DNA from: Butyrivibrio sp. CAG:318
GTDB taxonomy: Bacteria; Bacillota; Clostridia; Lachnospirales; Lachnospiraceae
NCBI GenBank assembly: GCA_000431815.1
Contig: FR889256.1
Span: 16,436 to 80,435 of the forward strand
Direction: 5' to 3'
DNA: 64,000 nucleotides
A model generated the notes under the pieces. That model saw nothing but the letters and a program-made list of their open reading frames with translations. It did no database searches and was not told the origin of the DNA. Shown piece by piece: positions 17,211 through 25,427 of the stretch; position 1 is the stretch's first letter, and each line of letters starts with the position of its first letter. The position numbers and the translations under genes were made by a program.

Positions 17211-18200
17211 ATGAATAAAAAACTATATCTTGTTATACCATGTTACAATGAAGAAGAGGTTCTTCAGGACACGGCGGCCAAGTTAAAAAATAAAATGAGT
17301 GACATGATTGCAAGAGGTGTGATATCGCCGGAGAGCAGAATCATAATGGTAAATGACGGCTCAATGGACCTTACGTGGAGAATAATAGAGAAACTTCATG
17401 AGGAGGACAGCCTTTTCGGAGGTATAAATCTCACGCGTAACAGGGGACATCAGAATGCACTGCTTGGCGGGCTGATGACCGTTAAGGATGATGCGGACAT
17501 GACGATAAGCCTTGATGCGGATCTTCAGGATGATATAGAAGTTCTTGAGACAATGGTCATGAAATATTACGAGGGATATGATGTCGTTTACGGAGTCAGG
17601 AACGACAGAAAGAAGGATTCTTTCTTCAAGAGGTTTACAGCCCAGACTTTTTACAAAATCACGAAAAATCTCGGCGGTGAACTCATATATAACCATGCGG
17701 ATTTCAGGCTGATGAGCCGTCGGGCACTTGACGGACTTGCACAGTTTCGTGAGGTCAATTTATTTTTAAGGGGGATTGTTCCGTTAATCGGGTATCCTTC
17801 CGCAATAGTGGAATATGAACGTAAGGAAAGACTTGCCGGCAAGAGCAAATACCCGTTAAGCAAGATGATGAGCCTTGCGATAGAGGGAATAACTTCACTG
17901 AGCGTGAAGCCGATAAGAATAGTCACATTTCTCGGAGTGGCTGTTTTCATAGGAAGCATTATAATGCTTATCTATGTGCTGGTAAGCTATTTCAGCGGAC
18001 ATGTGGTTGCCGGCTGGTCAAGCATTCTTGTTTCGGTATGGGTGATTGGTGGAATCCTGCTTATCGCCATGGGCATCGTAGGCGAATATATAGGCAAAAT
18101 ATACCTGGAGACCAAGAACAGACCGCGTTATATAGTCGAGCAATATCTTAATGATACCGGTGTCAGAACTGAGACTGAACAGGCATCGTCGAAGCAGTAA
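17211..18200 (+). CDS. GT2 polyprenyl-phosphate glycosyltransferase (GtrB/DPM type)
   Basis: A 329-residue family 2 glycosyltransferase. The GT-A domain opens with LYLVIPCYNEEEVL and has MVNDGSMD and SLDADLQDD (nucleotide-sugar and metal binding), followed by RNDRKKDSFFKR and the ADFRLMSRRAL segment. Two C-terminal transmembrane helices (about 238-262 and 272-297) anchor it, and a juxtamembrane EYIGKIYLE motif follows. Such enzymes load a sugar on undecaprenyl phosphate, for later use by a GT-C transferase on the outer face; the divergent DUF6056-like membrane protein could be that partner. Its 3' end overlaps the convergent deacetylase gene by 38 bases. Confidence 0.92.
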   Translation: MNKKLYLVIPCYNEEEVLQDTAAKLKNKMSDMIARGVISPESRIIMVNDGSMDLTWRIIEKLHEEDSLFGGINLTRNRGHQNALLGGLMTVKDDADMTISLDADLQDDIEVLETMVMKYYEGYDVVYGVRNDRKKDSFFKRFTAQTFYKITKNLGGELIYNHADFRLMSRRALDGLAQFREVNLFLRGIVPLIGYPSAIVEYERKERLAGKSKYPLSKMMSLAIEGITSLSVKPIRIVTFLGVAVFIGSIIMLIYVLVSYFSGHVVAGWSSILVSVWVIGGILLIAMGIVGEYIGKIYLETKNRPRYIVEQYLNDTGVRTETEQASSKQ

Positions 18201-19098
18201 TAGGAACAATAAGGCAGTTCATTTCATTGATAAGTGTGTCCAATATTGAAGGCAGCGCGGCAACAGTTTCATCGTGGCCGCTTCCGTCATGCATAAGCAC
18301 GACACTGACATCTTTGTTCGTGACACCGTTAATGACATTCTGATATACCTTATCGCGGGTGATATTGCCGCTTCCGTCACCGGAGCTTACATTCCAGTCA
18401 TAGTATGTCATGCCGAGCGATTCGATATAAGGAATGTAATCGCTTTTCATTCTTGAATCGGCAAAGCTTGTGGCGGAGCCTCCCGGGAAGCGCCAGAATC
18501 GTGGCGGACGTCCGGTAAGTTCGGTGACATAGTTATACATATGGTCAGCATCGGCCTTAAATGCATCAAAAGACTCATAAATATTAGCGCGCGAATGGGT
18601 AAAAGAATGTATTCCGAGGGTGTGTCCGCGGGATATTATATCATTATATTCAGTCCGCGCAAAATCTTCCGATGGGGAATAATTGCCTACGACGAAGAAA
18701 GTAGCCTTGACATTATATTTATCAAGCGTGTCAAGTACGGTCGGTGTAAGTGTTCCCGAGCCGTCATCAAATGTGAGATATACTATCTTACGTCCAGAGG
18801 CCTGCGCTTTAGTTACGAGCGCACTGTAATAAGCATCACGCTCAGCTTCGCTGTCAACAACGGTGGCCGGCTCTGTCTCGGCGGCGGTTGTTTCTGGTAC
18901 ACCGGTAGCGGATTCCGTTTCGGATTCTGTGGAGACAGCCATGCCTGCGGTTTCTGCGGATGAATGCGTGGCAGTATCGGCTTTATCTTGTGTTCTGCCA
19001 TGGTTCGTCAATATTATCAATGCTGCGATAAGCAGAATGAGAACCGCGGACAGAATTATTATAATTGAAATTTGTTTTTTATTATTTAATCTGCTCAT
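18163..19098 (-). CDS. Membrane-anchored polysaccharide deacetylase (NodB fold)
   Basis: A 311-residue protein with an N-terminal signal anchor (residues about 9-29), a low-complexity Ser/Thr/Glu linker (about 35-85) and a NodB deacetylase domain. Motifs: YLTFDDGSG (catalytic and metal Asp), HSFTHS (metal His pair), RFPGGSAT, DWNVSSGD and VLMHDG. All catalytic positions are present, so it should remove acetyl groups from an extracellular glycan, most likely peptidoglycan GlcNAc or MurNAc; that substrate is inferred. The gene ends inside the convergent GT2 gene, so the last 12 codons of each are antisense to the other. Confidence 0.94.
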   Translation of the reverse strand: MSRLNNKKQISIIIILSAVLILLIAALIILTNHGRTQDKADTATHSSAETAGMAVSTESETESATGVPETTAAETEPATVVDSEAERDAYYSALVTKAQASGRKIVYLTFDDGSGTLTPTVLDTLDKYNVKATFFVVGNYSPSEDFARTEYNDIISRGHTLGIHSFTHSRANIYESFDAFKADADHMYNYVTELTGRPPRFWRFPGGSATSFADSRMKSDYIPYIESLGMTYYDWNVSSGDGSGNITRDKVYQNVINGVTNKDVSVVLMHDGSGHDETVAALPSILDTLINEMNCLIVPITASTMPVQSQF

Positions 19099-19167
19099 GC
19101 TTCAATAATATAATTGAATCCGGGCAGTGTCAAATGAAAATAGTTACATTTAAAAAGAGGTAGAATT

Positions 19168-19755
19168 ATGGACAGGACAAGAATGGACAAACAGTATGAT
19201 TTTTTACGTGAAATAGATAAGGAAAAAAGCATTTTCCGCCAGACATATTTAGCTGACGGCAGCCGTAAAGAAAATGACGCGGAACATTCGTGGCATCTTG
19301 CGATGATGGCGATGCTTATGTGTGAGTATGCCAACGAACCGGTTGACAGACTTCATGTAATGGAAATGGTGCTGATACATGACCTTATTGAGATTGATGC
19401 CGGCGATACATACGCATATGATACGGCCGGAAATAAGACCAAAAGGGAGCGCGAACTTAAAGCGGCTGACAGGCTTTTTAACATTCTGCCAAAGGATCAG
19501 GCTGACAGATTGCGCGGATTGTGGGATGAATTTGAGGAAAATATAACACCCGAAGCCAGATTCGCCAACAGCCTTGATAAGATGCAGCCATTAATGTTAA
19601 ACGATGCCTCGGGCGGCAAAAGCTGGACGGAACACGACGTGCATAACTCCCAGGTTTACAAACGTAATGAGAGGACGCATGAAGGTTCCGAAGCTATGTG
19701 GAAGTATTCGGATGAGCATTTTATTAAGCCTAACATAGGCAGGAGTCTCAAATAA
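19168..19755 (+). CDS. HD-domain hydrolase (YfbR/HDDC2-like)
   Basis: A 195-residue HD phosphohydrolase. The metal-binding His comes in NDAEHSWHLAMMA (residues about 32-44), the HD pair in LIHDLIEIDAGDTYAYD, and a late Asp in ANSLDKMQPL. These features match the YfbR-like nucleotidases that dephosphorylate deoxynucleoside 5'-monophosphates; the exact substrate is inferred from the family. The start ATG follows AAAGAGGTAG. It stands alone, divergent from the deacetylase and convergent with a NimA-like gene only 5 bases away, without a visible terminator. Confidence 0.9.
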   Translation: MDRTRMDKQYDFLREIDKEKSIFRQTYLADGSRKENDAEHSWHLAMMAMLMCEYANEPVDRLHVMEMVLIHDLIEIDAGDTYAYDTAGNKTKRERELKAADRLFNILPKDQADRLRGLWDEFEENITPEARFANSLDKMQPLMLNDASGGKSWTEHDVHNSQVYKRNERTHEGSEAMWKYSDEHFIKPNIGRSLK

Positions 19756-19760
19756 TAGAA

Positions 19761-20237
19761 CTAAGACTCGTTGACCATTTTGCCGGTTATGTGTTCCGGT
19801 GTAAATTCGAGGCACATAACTGATGGGGCGGATTTGGCAATCTCGTTGTCGATGTATTCCTTGCTGTCAGTGAATTTGTGACAGAGCTGTAAGCATATCT
19901 CAAGCGTGCGTGCCTTGTCTGTTACCGGCTTTACATGTCCGAAAGCTATTACGCTCCTTATATTAAGCGCCCATTCGCCTTCATTACGGAATCCTTCGTC
20001 ATACACGCAGAAAGAAGCTTTGTCGCAAGCCCTGAGCGCATCTATTTTGTGGCCTTCTTTGGCACCGTGAAAATAAATACAACCGTTTGACTCGTCATAC
20101 CAGTAATCGATCGGTACGCCGTACGGATAACCGTCATCACCGATTACGGAAAGAACACCACGCACTTCTTGTTTCAAAATATCAATACATTCCGGCAATT
20201 CGAGTGCCTGTTTGTATCTTCTCATTTTACGAAACAT
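19761..20237 (-). CDS. NimA-like flavin-binding protein (PNPOx fold)
   Basis: A 158-residue single-domain protein of the pyridoxamine 5'-phosphate oxidase-like split barrel. It matches the nitroimidazole-resistance (NimA) type: GVLSVIGDDGYPYGVPIDYWY (read here as two joined strands), IYFHGAKEGHKIDALRACDKASFCV, and RSVIAFGHV. Members bind FMN or a similar cofactor; only a few reduce nitroimidazoles, so resistance should not be assumed. The start ATG is 6 bases after AGGAGG. It has its own promoter on the minus strand. Confidence 0.9.
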   Translation of the reverse strand: MFRKMRRYKQALELPECIDILKQEVRGVLSVIGDDGYPYGVPIDYWYDESNGCIYFHGAKEGHKIDALRACDKASFCVYDEGFRNEGEWALNIRSVIAFGHVKPVTDKARTLEICLQLCHKFTDSKEYIDNEIAKSAPSVMCLEFTPEHITGKMVNES

Positions 20238-20277
20238 ATGTGACCTCCTATTGTGTGATATGTTAATGTTGTATTAA

Positions 20278-20305
20278 ATTCTATCACAATATTATTAGAT
20301 GTCAA
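20278..20305 (-). promoter_or_regulatory. Promoter of the NimA-like gene
   Basis: On the minus strand: TTGACA, 16 bases, TAGAAT. Half-sites ATTGTGTGAT (20250-20259) and ATCACAAT (20283-20290) form an imperfect inverted repeat around the -10 and could be an operator. Confidence 0.7.
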
Positions 20306-20314
20306 CGTGAAAAA

Positions 20315-20455
20315 ATGATAAAATCGCTTATATTTATTAAGAATCGTGCAGGCGGCAATATGCGGGCCGGTATTCTCGCCGGAGTGATATTCCCGGTGGT
20401 GCTACTCGCCGGCCTGGTATTCGGGGGCAGGAAGCGTATAAAAGCGAAATCGTGA
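20315..20455 (+). CDS. Possible 46-residue membrane peptide
   Basis: An open frame of 46 codons with a basic N-terminus, one hydrophobic span (GILAGVIFPVVLLAGLVFGG) and a basic tail (RKRIKAKS), i.e. the layout of a single-span membrane peptide. There is no clear ribosome binding site and no homologue that I recall, so it may be a remnant or chance. It lies between the NimA-like gene's promoter and the DUF3791 module. Confidence 0.25.
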   Translation: MIKSLIFIKNRAGGNMRAGILAGVIFPVVLLAGLVFGGRKRIKAKS

Positions 20456-20463
20456 ATGTCAGA

Positions 20464-20492
20464 TTGTACTATAAGTAGTTGTGTGATATGAT
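20464..20492 (+). promoter_or_regulatory. Promoter of the DUF3791-DUF3990-DUF3791 module
   Basis: TTGTAC, 17 bases, TATGAT, about 30 bases before the first start codon. Confidence 0.6.
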
Positions 20493-20525
20493 AAAAAAAG
20501 AATTGGTAAGGAGGGATGGAGTTTG

Positions 20526-20762
20526 ATGACGGATGAAAAAATTAAAAATTCTAATGAACTGGAGTTCGCTGTATTTTGTATTGAAAATGTAGCGGCAAAG
20601 CTGGGTGTGGGTGCAGAACGAGTCTATCAGGCATTTACTGAACAAAGCGATATTCTGAACGGTTACATTGTGCCGGAATATGAGGTGCTGCATACCCAGA
20701 GCCGGGAATATATCGTTGAAGACCTTCTTAATGTGATGAAAGAAAGGGGTGTGGAAGTATGA
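20526..20762 (+). CDS. DUF3791 domain protein (first copy)
   Basis: A 78-residue, mostly helical protein matching DUF3791: NELEFAVFCIENVAAKLGV, ERVYQAF, then DILNGYIVPEYEVLHTQS and YIVEDLLNVMKERG. AAGGAGG at 20508 lies 11 bases before the ATG at 20526; a TTG one codon earlier is possible. The protein is small and overlaps the start of the DUF3990 gene by 4 bases (ATGA), so the two are translated together. DUF3791 genes commonly sit beside DUF3990 genes, and by analogy this would be an antitoxin or partner protein. No activity is known to me. Confidence 0.82.
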   Translation: MTDEKIKNSNELEFAVFCIENVAAKLGVGAERVYQAFTEQSDILNGYIVPEYEVLHTQSREYIVEDLLNVMKERGVEV

Positions 20763-21229
20763 TTCTTTATCATGGTTCTTTCTTAGAGGTTGCAAGGCCG
20801 GATTTGGTTCATTCCCGCCCCAATGTAGATTTTGGGCGTGGCTTCTATGTTACGCCGCTACATGAACAGGAGGCGAAGTGGTGCGGTAAGTTCAAGCACC
20901 GTGGGAAAGATGGCATTATCTCTCGGTATGAATACGATGAAAGCCGGGAATCTGAACTGAAAACGCTGAAATTTGATTCTTATTCCGAAGAATGGCTGGA
21001 TTTCATTCTGAGCTGCCGCCGTGGGAAAGATTCGACGGATTACGACCTTGTTATAGGTGGTGTTGCCAATGATAAGGTGTTCAATACTGTGGAGCTGTTC
21101 TTTGACGGATTGATTGATAAAACGGAAGCTATCAAACGCCTGCGTTATGAAAAGCCGAACCTGCAAATATGTTTCCGCACAGAGAAAGCATTGTCTCTGT
21201 TGCATTTTGAAGGGAGTGAAATACTATGA
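20759..21229 (+). CDS. DUF3990 protein, predicted ADP-ribosyltransferase-like toxin
   Basis: A 156-residue protein of the DUF3990 family. The N-terminus MILYHGSFLEV and DFGRGFYVTPLHEQEAKWC match the first two motifs of the H-Y-[E/Q] type ADP-ribosyltransferase fold (HG[ST], then GxGFYxT). A late NLQICFRTEKAL may hold the third position as Gln. YDLVIGGVANDKV is another conserved family block. I infer a toxin-like role because it is embedded between two small DUF3791 genes with 4-base overlaps on both sides. Codon use (cgc, ctg, ggg) differs from the neighbouring core genes, which suggests transfer. No function is proven for this family as far as I know. Confidence 0.82.
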   Translation: MILYHGSFLEVARPDLVHSRPNVDFGRGFYVTPLHEQEAKWCGKFKHRGKDGIISRYEYDESRESELKTLKFDSYSEEWLDFILSCRRGKDSTDYDLVIGGVANDKVFNTVELFFDGLIDKTEAIKRLRYEKPNLQICFRTEKALSLLHFEGSEIL

Positions 21230-21447
21230 CAGCGAACCCAATCCTGCTTCAGAAAAAATATAGCCGTGTTATTGAGTGTTTTGCCAACCAACAGGGGCTT
21301 TCACTGGATGCGGCATTGGATTTCTTTTATCATTCTCAGGTTTATCAACTGATTCGTGATGGTGTATCCGATATGCATTGCATGAGTGACTTGTATCTGG
21401 CAGAGGAATTAAGACAGGAATATGCAGAGAAAATGATGAAGTTATAA
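21226..21447 (+). CDS. DUF3791 domain protein (second copy)
   Basis: A 73-residue protein that resembles the first DUF3791 protein only in outline: KKYSRVIECFANQQGLSLDAALDFFYHS, then YQLIRDGVSDMHCMSDLYLAEELRQEY. The family is short and helical. The start overlaps the DUF3990 stop by 4 bases. Having one DUF3791 gene before and one after DUF3990 is notable; they may be two partner proteins with different roles, or the product of a fusion of two similar modules. The next gene is separated by a promoter and a T-box, so the module ends here. Confidence 0.78.
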   Translation: MTANPILLQKKYSRVIECFANQQGLSLDAALDFFYHSQVYQLIRDGVSDMHCMSDLYLAEELRQEYAEKMMKL

Positions 21448-21451
21448 AGGG

Positions 21452-21480
21452 TTGACTATGCCCGCCCGTTGTGCTACCAT
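21452..21480 (+). promoter_or_regulatory. Promoter of the metG T-box transcript
   Basis: TTGACT, 17 bases, TACCAT, just after the DUF3791 stop. Confidence 0.75.
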
Positions 21481-21486
21481 TTTGTC

Positions 21487-21793
21487 ATAAATAAAAATAC
21501 CGTCTTACGGAAACACTGTGAAGGAAAGAGTAGGTATGGAAGGACATCTACAGAGAACTGCCGGTTGCTGAGAGGCAGGGTGGAGGACATATCGAACATG
21601 GCTCCGGAGTGGCGCACCGAACAGCATGGCTGCAAGGCTGCGACAGGAACGCCTGTTATAGCGGGAATGTATCGGGAAATGCACCTGTACATTGTGAGGT
21701 CCGTTCTGCGAGGAACGGATGAAGAGAAGTGGTACCACGGATTAAGATTATAACCCGTCTTCTGAAGATAATGATAGAAGACGGGATTTTTTT
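21487..21793 (+). promoter_or_regulatory. Methionine T-box leader of metG
   Basis: A tRNA-sensing leader. Stem I is recognisable around 21530-21640, with the GGTTGCTGAGAGGCAGG distal part. The likely specifier is ATG at 21598-21600, in ATCGAACATGG, read as Met. The T-box core AGTGGTACCACGG is at 21728-21740; its TGGT would pair with the ACCA end of tRNA-Met. The terminator stem (21754-21763 with 21776-21785) is followed by seven T. Uncharged tRNA-Met should prevent termination and raise MetRS. The 365-base gap between the DUF3791 gene and metG is otherwise empty, and a long plus-strand open frame in it is chance. Confidence 0.93.
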
Positions 21794-21812
21794 ATCAGGA
21801 GGAATATTTAAG

Positions 21813-23762
21813 ATGAGCAAGAAACCGTATTACATTACAACAGCGATTGCCTATACATCGGGCAAACCGCACATCGGAAACACATATGAGGTCGTGCTTG
21901 CCGACAGTATTGCAAGGTATAAGAGACTGCAGGGATATGATGTAAGATTCCAGACAGGAACCGATGAACATGGACAGAAAATAGAACTCAAGGCAGCGGA
22001 AGCAGGAGTCACCCCGAAAGAATTTGTTGACAACGTTGCCGGAGAAATCAGGAGAATATGGGATTTGATGAACACATCCTACGATAAATTCATCAGGACA
22101 ACGGATGAGTACCATGAGAAACAGGTACAGAAGATTTTTAAGAAACTTTACGACAAGGGTGATATTTACAAAGGACATTACGAAGGAATGTACTGTACGC
22201 CGTGCGAATCATTCTGGACGGAATCACAGCTTGTGGACGGCAAATGTCCGGACTGCGGAAGAGAAGTTAAGCCGGCAAGAGAGGAAGCATATTTCTTCAG
22301 AATGAGCAAATATGCCGACAGACTTATCGACTATATTAACGAACATCCGGAATTTATACAGCCGGTATCGCGTAAGAACGAGATGATGAATAACTTCCTG
22401 CTTCCGGGACTTCAGGATCTTTGCGTATCAAGAACCTCATTTAAGTGGGGAATACCGGTTGATTTTGATGATAAGCATGTCGTATATGTATGGCTTGATG
22501 CACTGACTAACTACATCACGGGTCTTGGATATGATGCAGACGGTAACAATGATGAATTATATGCCAAATACTGGCCGGCAGACCTTCATCTTATCGGAAA
22601 AGATATCATACGTTTCCATACGATTTACTGGCCGATTTTCCTTATGGCACTTGACCTTCCGCTCCCGAAGCAGGTATTCGGACATCCGTGGCTTTTACAG
22701 GGCGACGGCAAGATGAGCAAGTCCAAAGGTAATGTTATATATGCTGATGACCTCGTTGATTTCTTCGGAGTCGATGCGGTAAGATTTTTCGTGCTTCATG
22801 AGATGCCGTTTGATAATGACGGTGTGATCACATGGGAACTCATGGTTGAGAGACTTAATTCAGAACTGGCCAACACACTTGGCAACCTTGTAAACAGAAC
22901 GATTTCAATGTCCAATAAATATTTTGGCGGAGTTGTTGAGAACAAGGGCGTGGCTGAGGCTGTTGATGATGACCTTAAGAATACGATTCTTGAAGAAACT
23001 AAGAAAGTCGATGCGAAGATGAATGACCTTCGTGTGGCTGACGCGATTACCGAGATTTTTAACATCTTCAAGAGATGCAATAAATATATCGACGAGACAA
23101 TGCCGTGGGCGCTTGCCAAGGATGAGACCAAGAAGGACAGACTTGCGACCGTGCTTTATAATCTTGTTGAAGGAATTTCGATAGGAGCAGAGCTTCTTTT
23201 CCCATTTATGCCTGAGACATCACAGAAGATTAAGGCGCAGCTTAATGCACCGGACAGGGAATATGAGCAGCTTGGAGAATTCGGATTGTACCCGGATGGC
23301 GGCAAAGTGGTTGAGAAACCTGAAATTCTTTTTGCAAGACTTGACCTTAACGAGGTTATGGAAAAAGTTGAAGCAAAGAAAGCGGCTGCCAAGGAAGAAC
23401 CGGCCGGAGAACCGGGTGTTGACGTGGATAAGAAACCGGAAATTACGATTGATGATTTCGATAAGGTACAGCTTCGCGTCGGAGAAATCATCAAATGTGA
23501 GGCAGTTCCTAAGTCAAAGAAACTTCTCTGCTCACAGGTTAAGATGGGCAGCGAAGTAAGACAGATTGTATCGGGAATCAGCCAGTATTATAAACCGGAA
23601 GAGATGGTAGGCAAGAAGGTTATCGTGGTTGCCAACCTTAAGCCTGCCAAGCTTGCAGGTGTTCTTTCGGAGGGAATGCTTCTGTGCGCAGAGAATGAGA
23701 AGGGCGAATATGTTCTTCTTGCGCCGGAAAGTGATGTGCCGAACGGCGTAGAGGTCGGCTGA
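21813..23762 (+). CDS. metG: Methionyl-tRNA synthetase
   Basis: A 649-residue class I synthetase. The HIGH-type motif is in YTSGKPHIGNTYE near the N-terminus, the zinc knuckle in CTPCESFW and CPDCGR, and the KMSKS motif is intact (KMSKSKGNV). A C-terminal EMAP-II-like tRNA-binding domain (about 540-649: IDDFDKVQLRVGEI, SGISQYY, NLKPAKLAG) is present. The ATG at 21813 is preceded by AGGAGG; an upstream in-frame start lies in the T-box terminator and is not real. Controlled by the Met T-box. The stop overlaps the tatD start by one base. Confidence 0.98.
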   Translation: MSKKPYYITTAIAYTSGKPHIGNTYEVVLADSIARYKRLQGYDVRFQTGTDEHGQKIELKAAEAGVTPKEFVDNVAGEIRRIWDLMNTSYDKFIRTTDEYHEKQVQKIFKKLYDKGDIYKGHYEGMYCTPCESFWTESQLVDGKCPDCGREVKPAREEAYFFRMSKYADRLIDYINEHPEFIQPVSRKNEMMNNFLLPGLQDLCVSRTSFKWGIPVDFDDKHVVYVWLDALTNYITGLGYDADGNNDELYAKYWPADLHLIGKDIIRFHTIYWPIFLMALDLPLPKQVFGHPWLLQGDGKMSKSKGNVIYADDLVDFFGVDAVRFFVLHEMPFDNDGVITWELMVERLNSELANTLGNLVNRTISMSNKYFGGVVENKGVAEAVDDDLKNTILEETKKVDAKMNDLRVADAITEIFNIFKRCNKYIDETMPWALAKDETKKDRLATVLYNLVEGISIGAELLFPFMPETSQKIKAQLNAPDREYEQLGEFGLYPDGGKVVEKPEILFARLDLNEVMEKVEAKKAAAKEEPAGEPGVDVDKKPEITIDDFDKVQLRVGEIIKCEAVPKSKKLLCSQVKMGSEVRQIVSGISQYYKPEEMVGKKVIVVANLKPAKLAGVLSEGMLLCAENEKGEYVLLAPESDVPNGVEVG

Positions 23763-24535
23763 TGAGTGTAATTTTTGAGACACATGCCCACTATGAAGAT
23801 GAGGCATTTGACGAGGACAGGGATGAGATTATCAAATCCCTGCCCGAATCCGGAATAGGTTATGTGGTAAATGTCGGTTCAAGCATTGCGACATGCCATA
23901 GGACGGTCGAGCTTATTAAGCATTATGATTATATGTATGGCGCGCTGGGAATCCATCCGGGCGAGATACACGAAGTTACCGATGATGACATGAAGTGGAT
24001 TGAAACGGAAGCGAAGACGAACCCGAAAATCGTCTCGGTCGGCGAAATAGGACTTGATTATCATTACGGCAAGGATGACAAAGAAATCCAGAAAGATTTT
24101 TTTGAAAAGCAGCTTGATATGGCGGTCAGATTGGACAAACCGGTGATAATCCATTCAAGGGAAGCCGCGAAAGATACCTATGACATAATGCGCGAACATG
24201 ATGCCGGAAAGGCCGGCGGCGTGGTTCATTGTTTTTCTTATCATAAGGAGGAGGCGGCGAAGTACCTTGATATGGGTTTCTATATCGGGATAGGCGGTGC
24301 GGCTACTTTTAAAAATAATGAGAAAACGCGCGAGGTCATAGCATATACGCCGCTTGACAGGATACTTCTGGAGACGGACTGCCCTTATATGGCACCGGTG
24401 CCTCACCGCGGAACCAGAAATTCATCGCTTAATCTGCCGCTGGTGGCTGAATGCATTGCGCAGGTCAAGAGAATCGCATATGACACTGTAGTGGAAGCAA
24501 CCTATGAAAACGCAAGGAGAATGTACAGAATATGA
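23762..24535 (+). CDS. tatD: TatD family metal-dependent DNase
   Basis: A 257-residue TIM-barrel hydrolase. Metal ligands are visible: ETHAHYED at the N-terminus, GEIGLDYH, VIHSREA, HCFSYH and ETDCPYMAP. TatD proteins are Mg-dependent 3'-5' exonucleases linked to DNA repair or cleanup. The gene overlaps metG by one base and rsmA by four, the metG-tatD-rsmA order found widely in Firmicutes; the RNase M5 gene often found here is missing. Confidence 0.95.
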   Translation: MSVIFETHAHYEDEAFDEDRDEIIKSLPESGIGYVVNVGSSIATCHRTVELIKHYDYMYGALGIHPGEIHEVTDDDMKWIETEAKTNPKIVSVGEIGLDYHYGKDDKEIQKDFFEKQLDMAVRLDKPVIIHSREAAKDTYDIMREHDAGKAGGVVHCFSYHKEEAAKYLDMGFYIGIGGAATFKNNEKTREVIAYTPLDRILLETDCPYMAPVPHRGTRNSSLNLPLVAECIAQVKRIAYDTVVEATYENARRMYRI

Positions 24536-25407
24536 GCAAATTTTATCTCGGAAACCCGACAAATACCCTTGCGGTAATCAACAGATACGAGTTCGCATTT
24601 CAGAAGAAATTCGGACAGAATTTTCTTATCGATCAGGGAATTGTGGAAAAAATAGTCCGTGAAGCCGGAGTTACGAAGGATGATTTCGTGCTTGAAATAG
24701 GCCCCGGAATCGGAACGATGACGCAGATTCTCTGCGAGAATGCGAGAGAGGTGGCCGCGGTTGAGATAGACCGTAAGCTTATACCGATTCTTAATGACAC
24801 GCTTTCGGAATATGACAATGTTACGATTATCAATGATGATATTCTTAAAGTCGATATAAACAAGCTTGCCGAAGATAAAAACGGCGGCCGTCCGATTAAG
24901 GTCGTAGCCAACCTGCCATATTATATTACAACCCCAATCATCATGGGACTTTTTGAAAGCCATGTGCCGCTTGATTCGATTACGATAATGGTGCAGAAGG
25001 AAGTGGCTGACCGCATGCAGACCGGACCGGGAAGCAAGGACTACGGCGCGCTTTCACTGGCGGTACAGTTCTATGCAAAACCGGAAATAGTTGTAAATGT
25101 TCCGCCGGAATGTTTTATGCCGAGGCCGAATGTCGGTTCGGCGGTTATAAGGCTTAAGAGGCATGAGACGAGACCGGTTGATGTTAAGGATGAGAAACTG
25201 ATGTTTCGGATAATCAGGGCATCGTTCAATCAGAGACGTAAAACTCTCGCAAACGGACTGAACAATTCTCCGGAAATCGGGTACACGAAGGAGCAGATTG
25301 CGGCTGCAATCGAAGAACTCGGACGCGGTGCATCCATAAGGGGCGAAGCGCTTACGCTTGAAGAATTTGCAAGACTTTCCAATATTTTCAGCTCGATGTC
25401 AAAATAG
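24532..25407 (+). CDS. rsmA: 16S rRNA dimethyladenosine transferase RsmA (KsgA)
   Basis: A 291-residue SAM-dependent methyltransferase that dimethylates A1518 and A1519 (E. coli numbering) near the 3' end of 16S rRNA. Motifs: KKFGQNFLID, VLEIGPGIGTMTQ (SAM), VEIDRKLIP, VVANLPYYITTPI (catalytic NLPY) and FNQRRKTLANGL. Length is normal. The start overlaps the tatD stop (ATGA). Confidence 0.97.
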   Translation: MSKFYLGNPTNTLAVINRYEFAFQKKFGQNFLIDQGIVEKIVREAGVTKDDFVLEIGPGIGTMTQILCENAREVAAVEIDRKLIPILNDTLSEYDNVTIINDDILKVDINKLAEDKNGGRPIKVVANLPYYITTPIIMGLFESHVPLDSITIMVQKEVADRMQTGPGSKDYGALSLAVQFYAKPEIVVNVPPECFMPRPNVGSAVIRLKRHETRPVDVKDEKLMFRIIRASFNQRRKTLANGLNNSPEIGYTKEQIAAAIEELGRGASIRGEALTLEEFARLSNIFSSMSK

Positions 25408-25427
25408 TTAAAAAACAAGAATATTTC

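Noticed and set aside
21469..21753. Plus-strand open frame of 94 codons before metG
   Set aside because: It runs through the T-box leader, has no ribosome binding site and no recognisable protein sequence.
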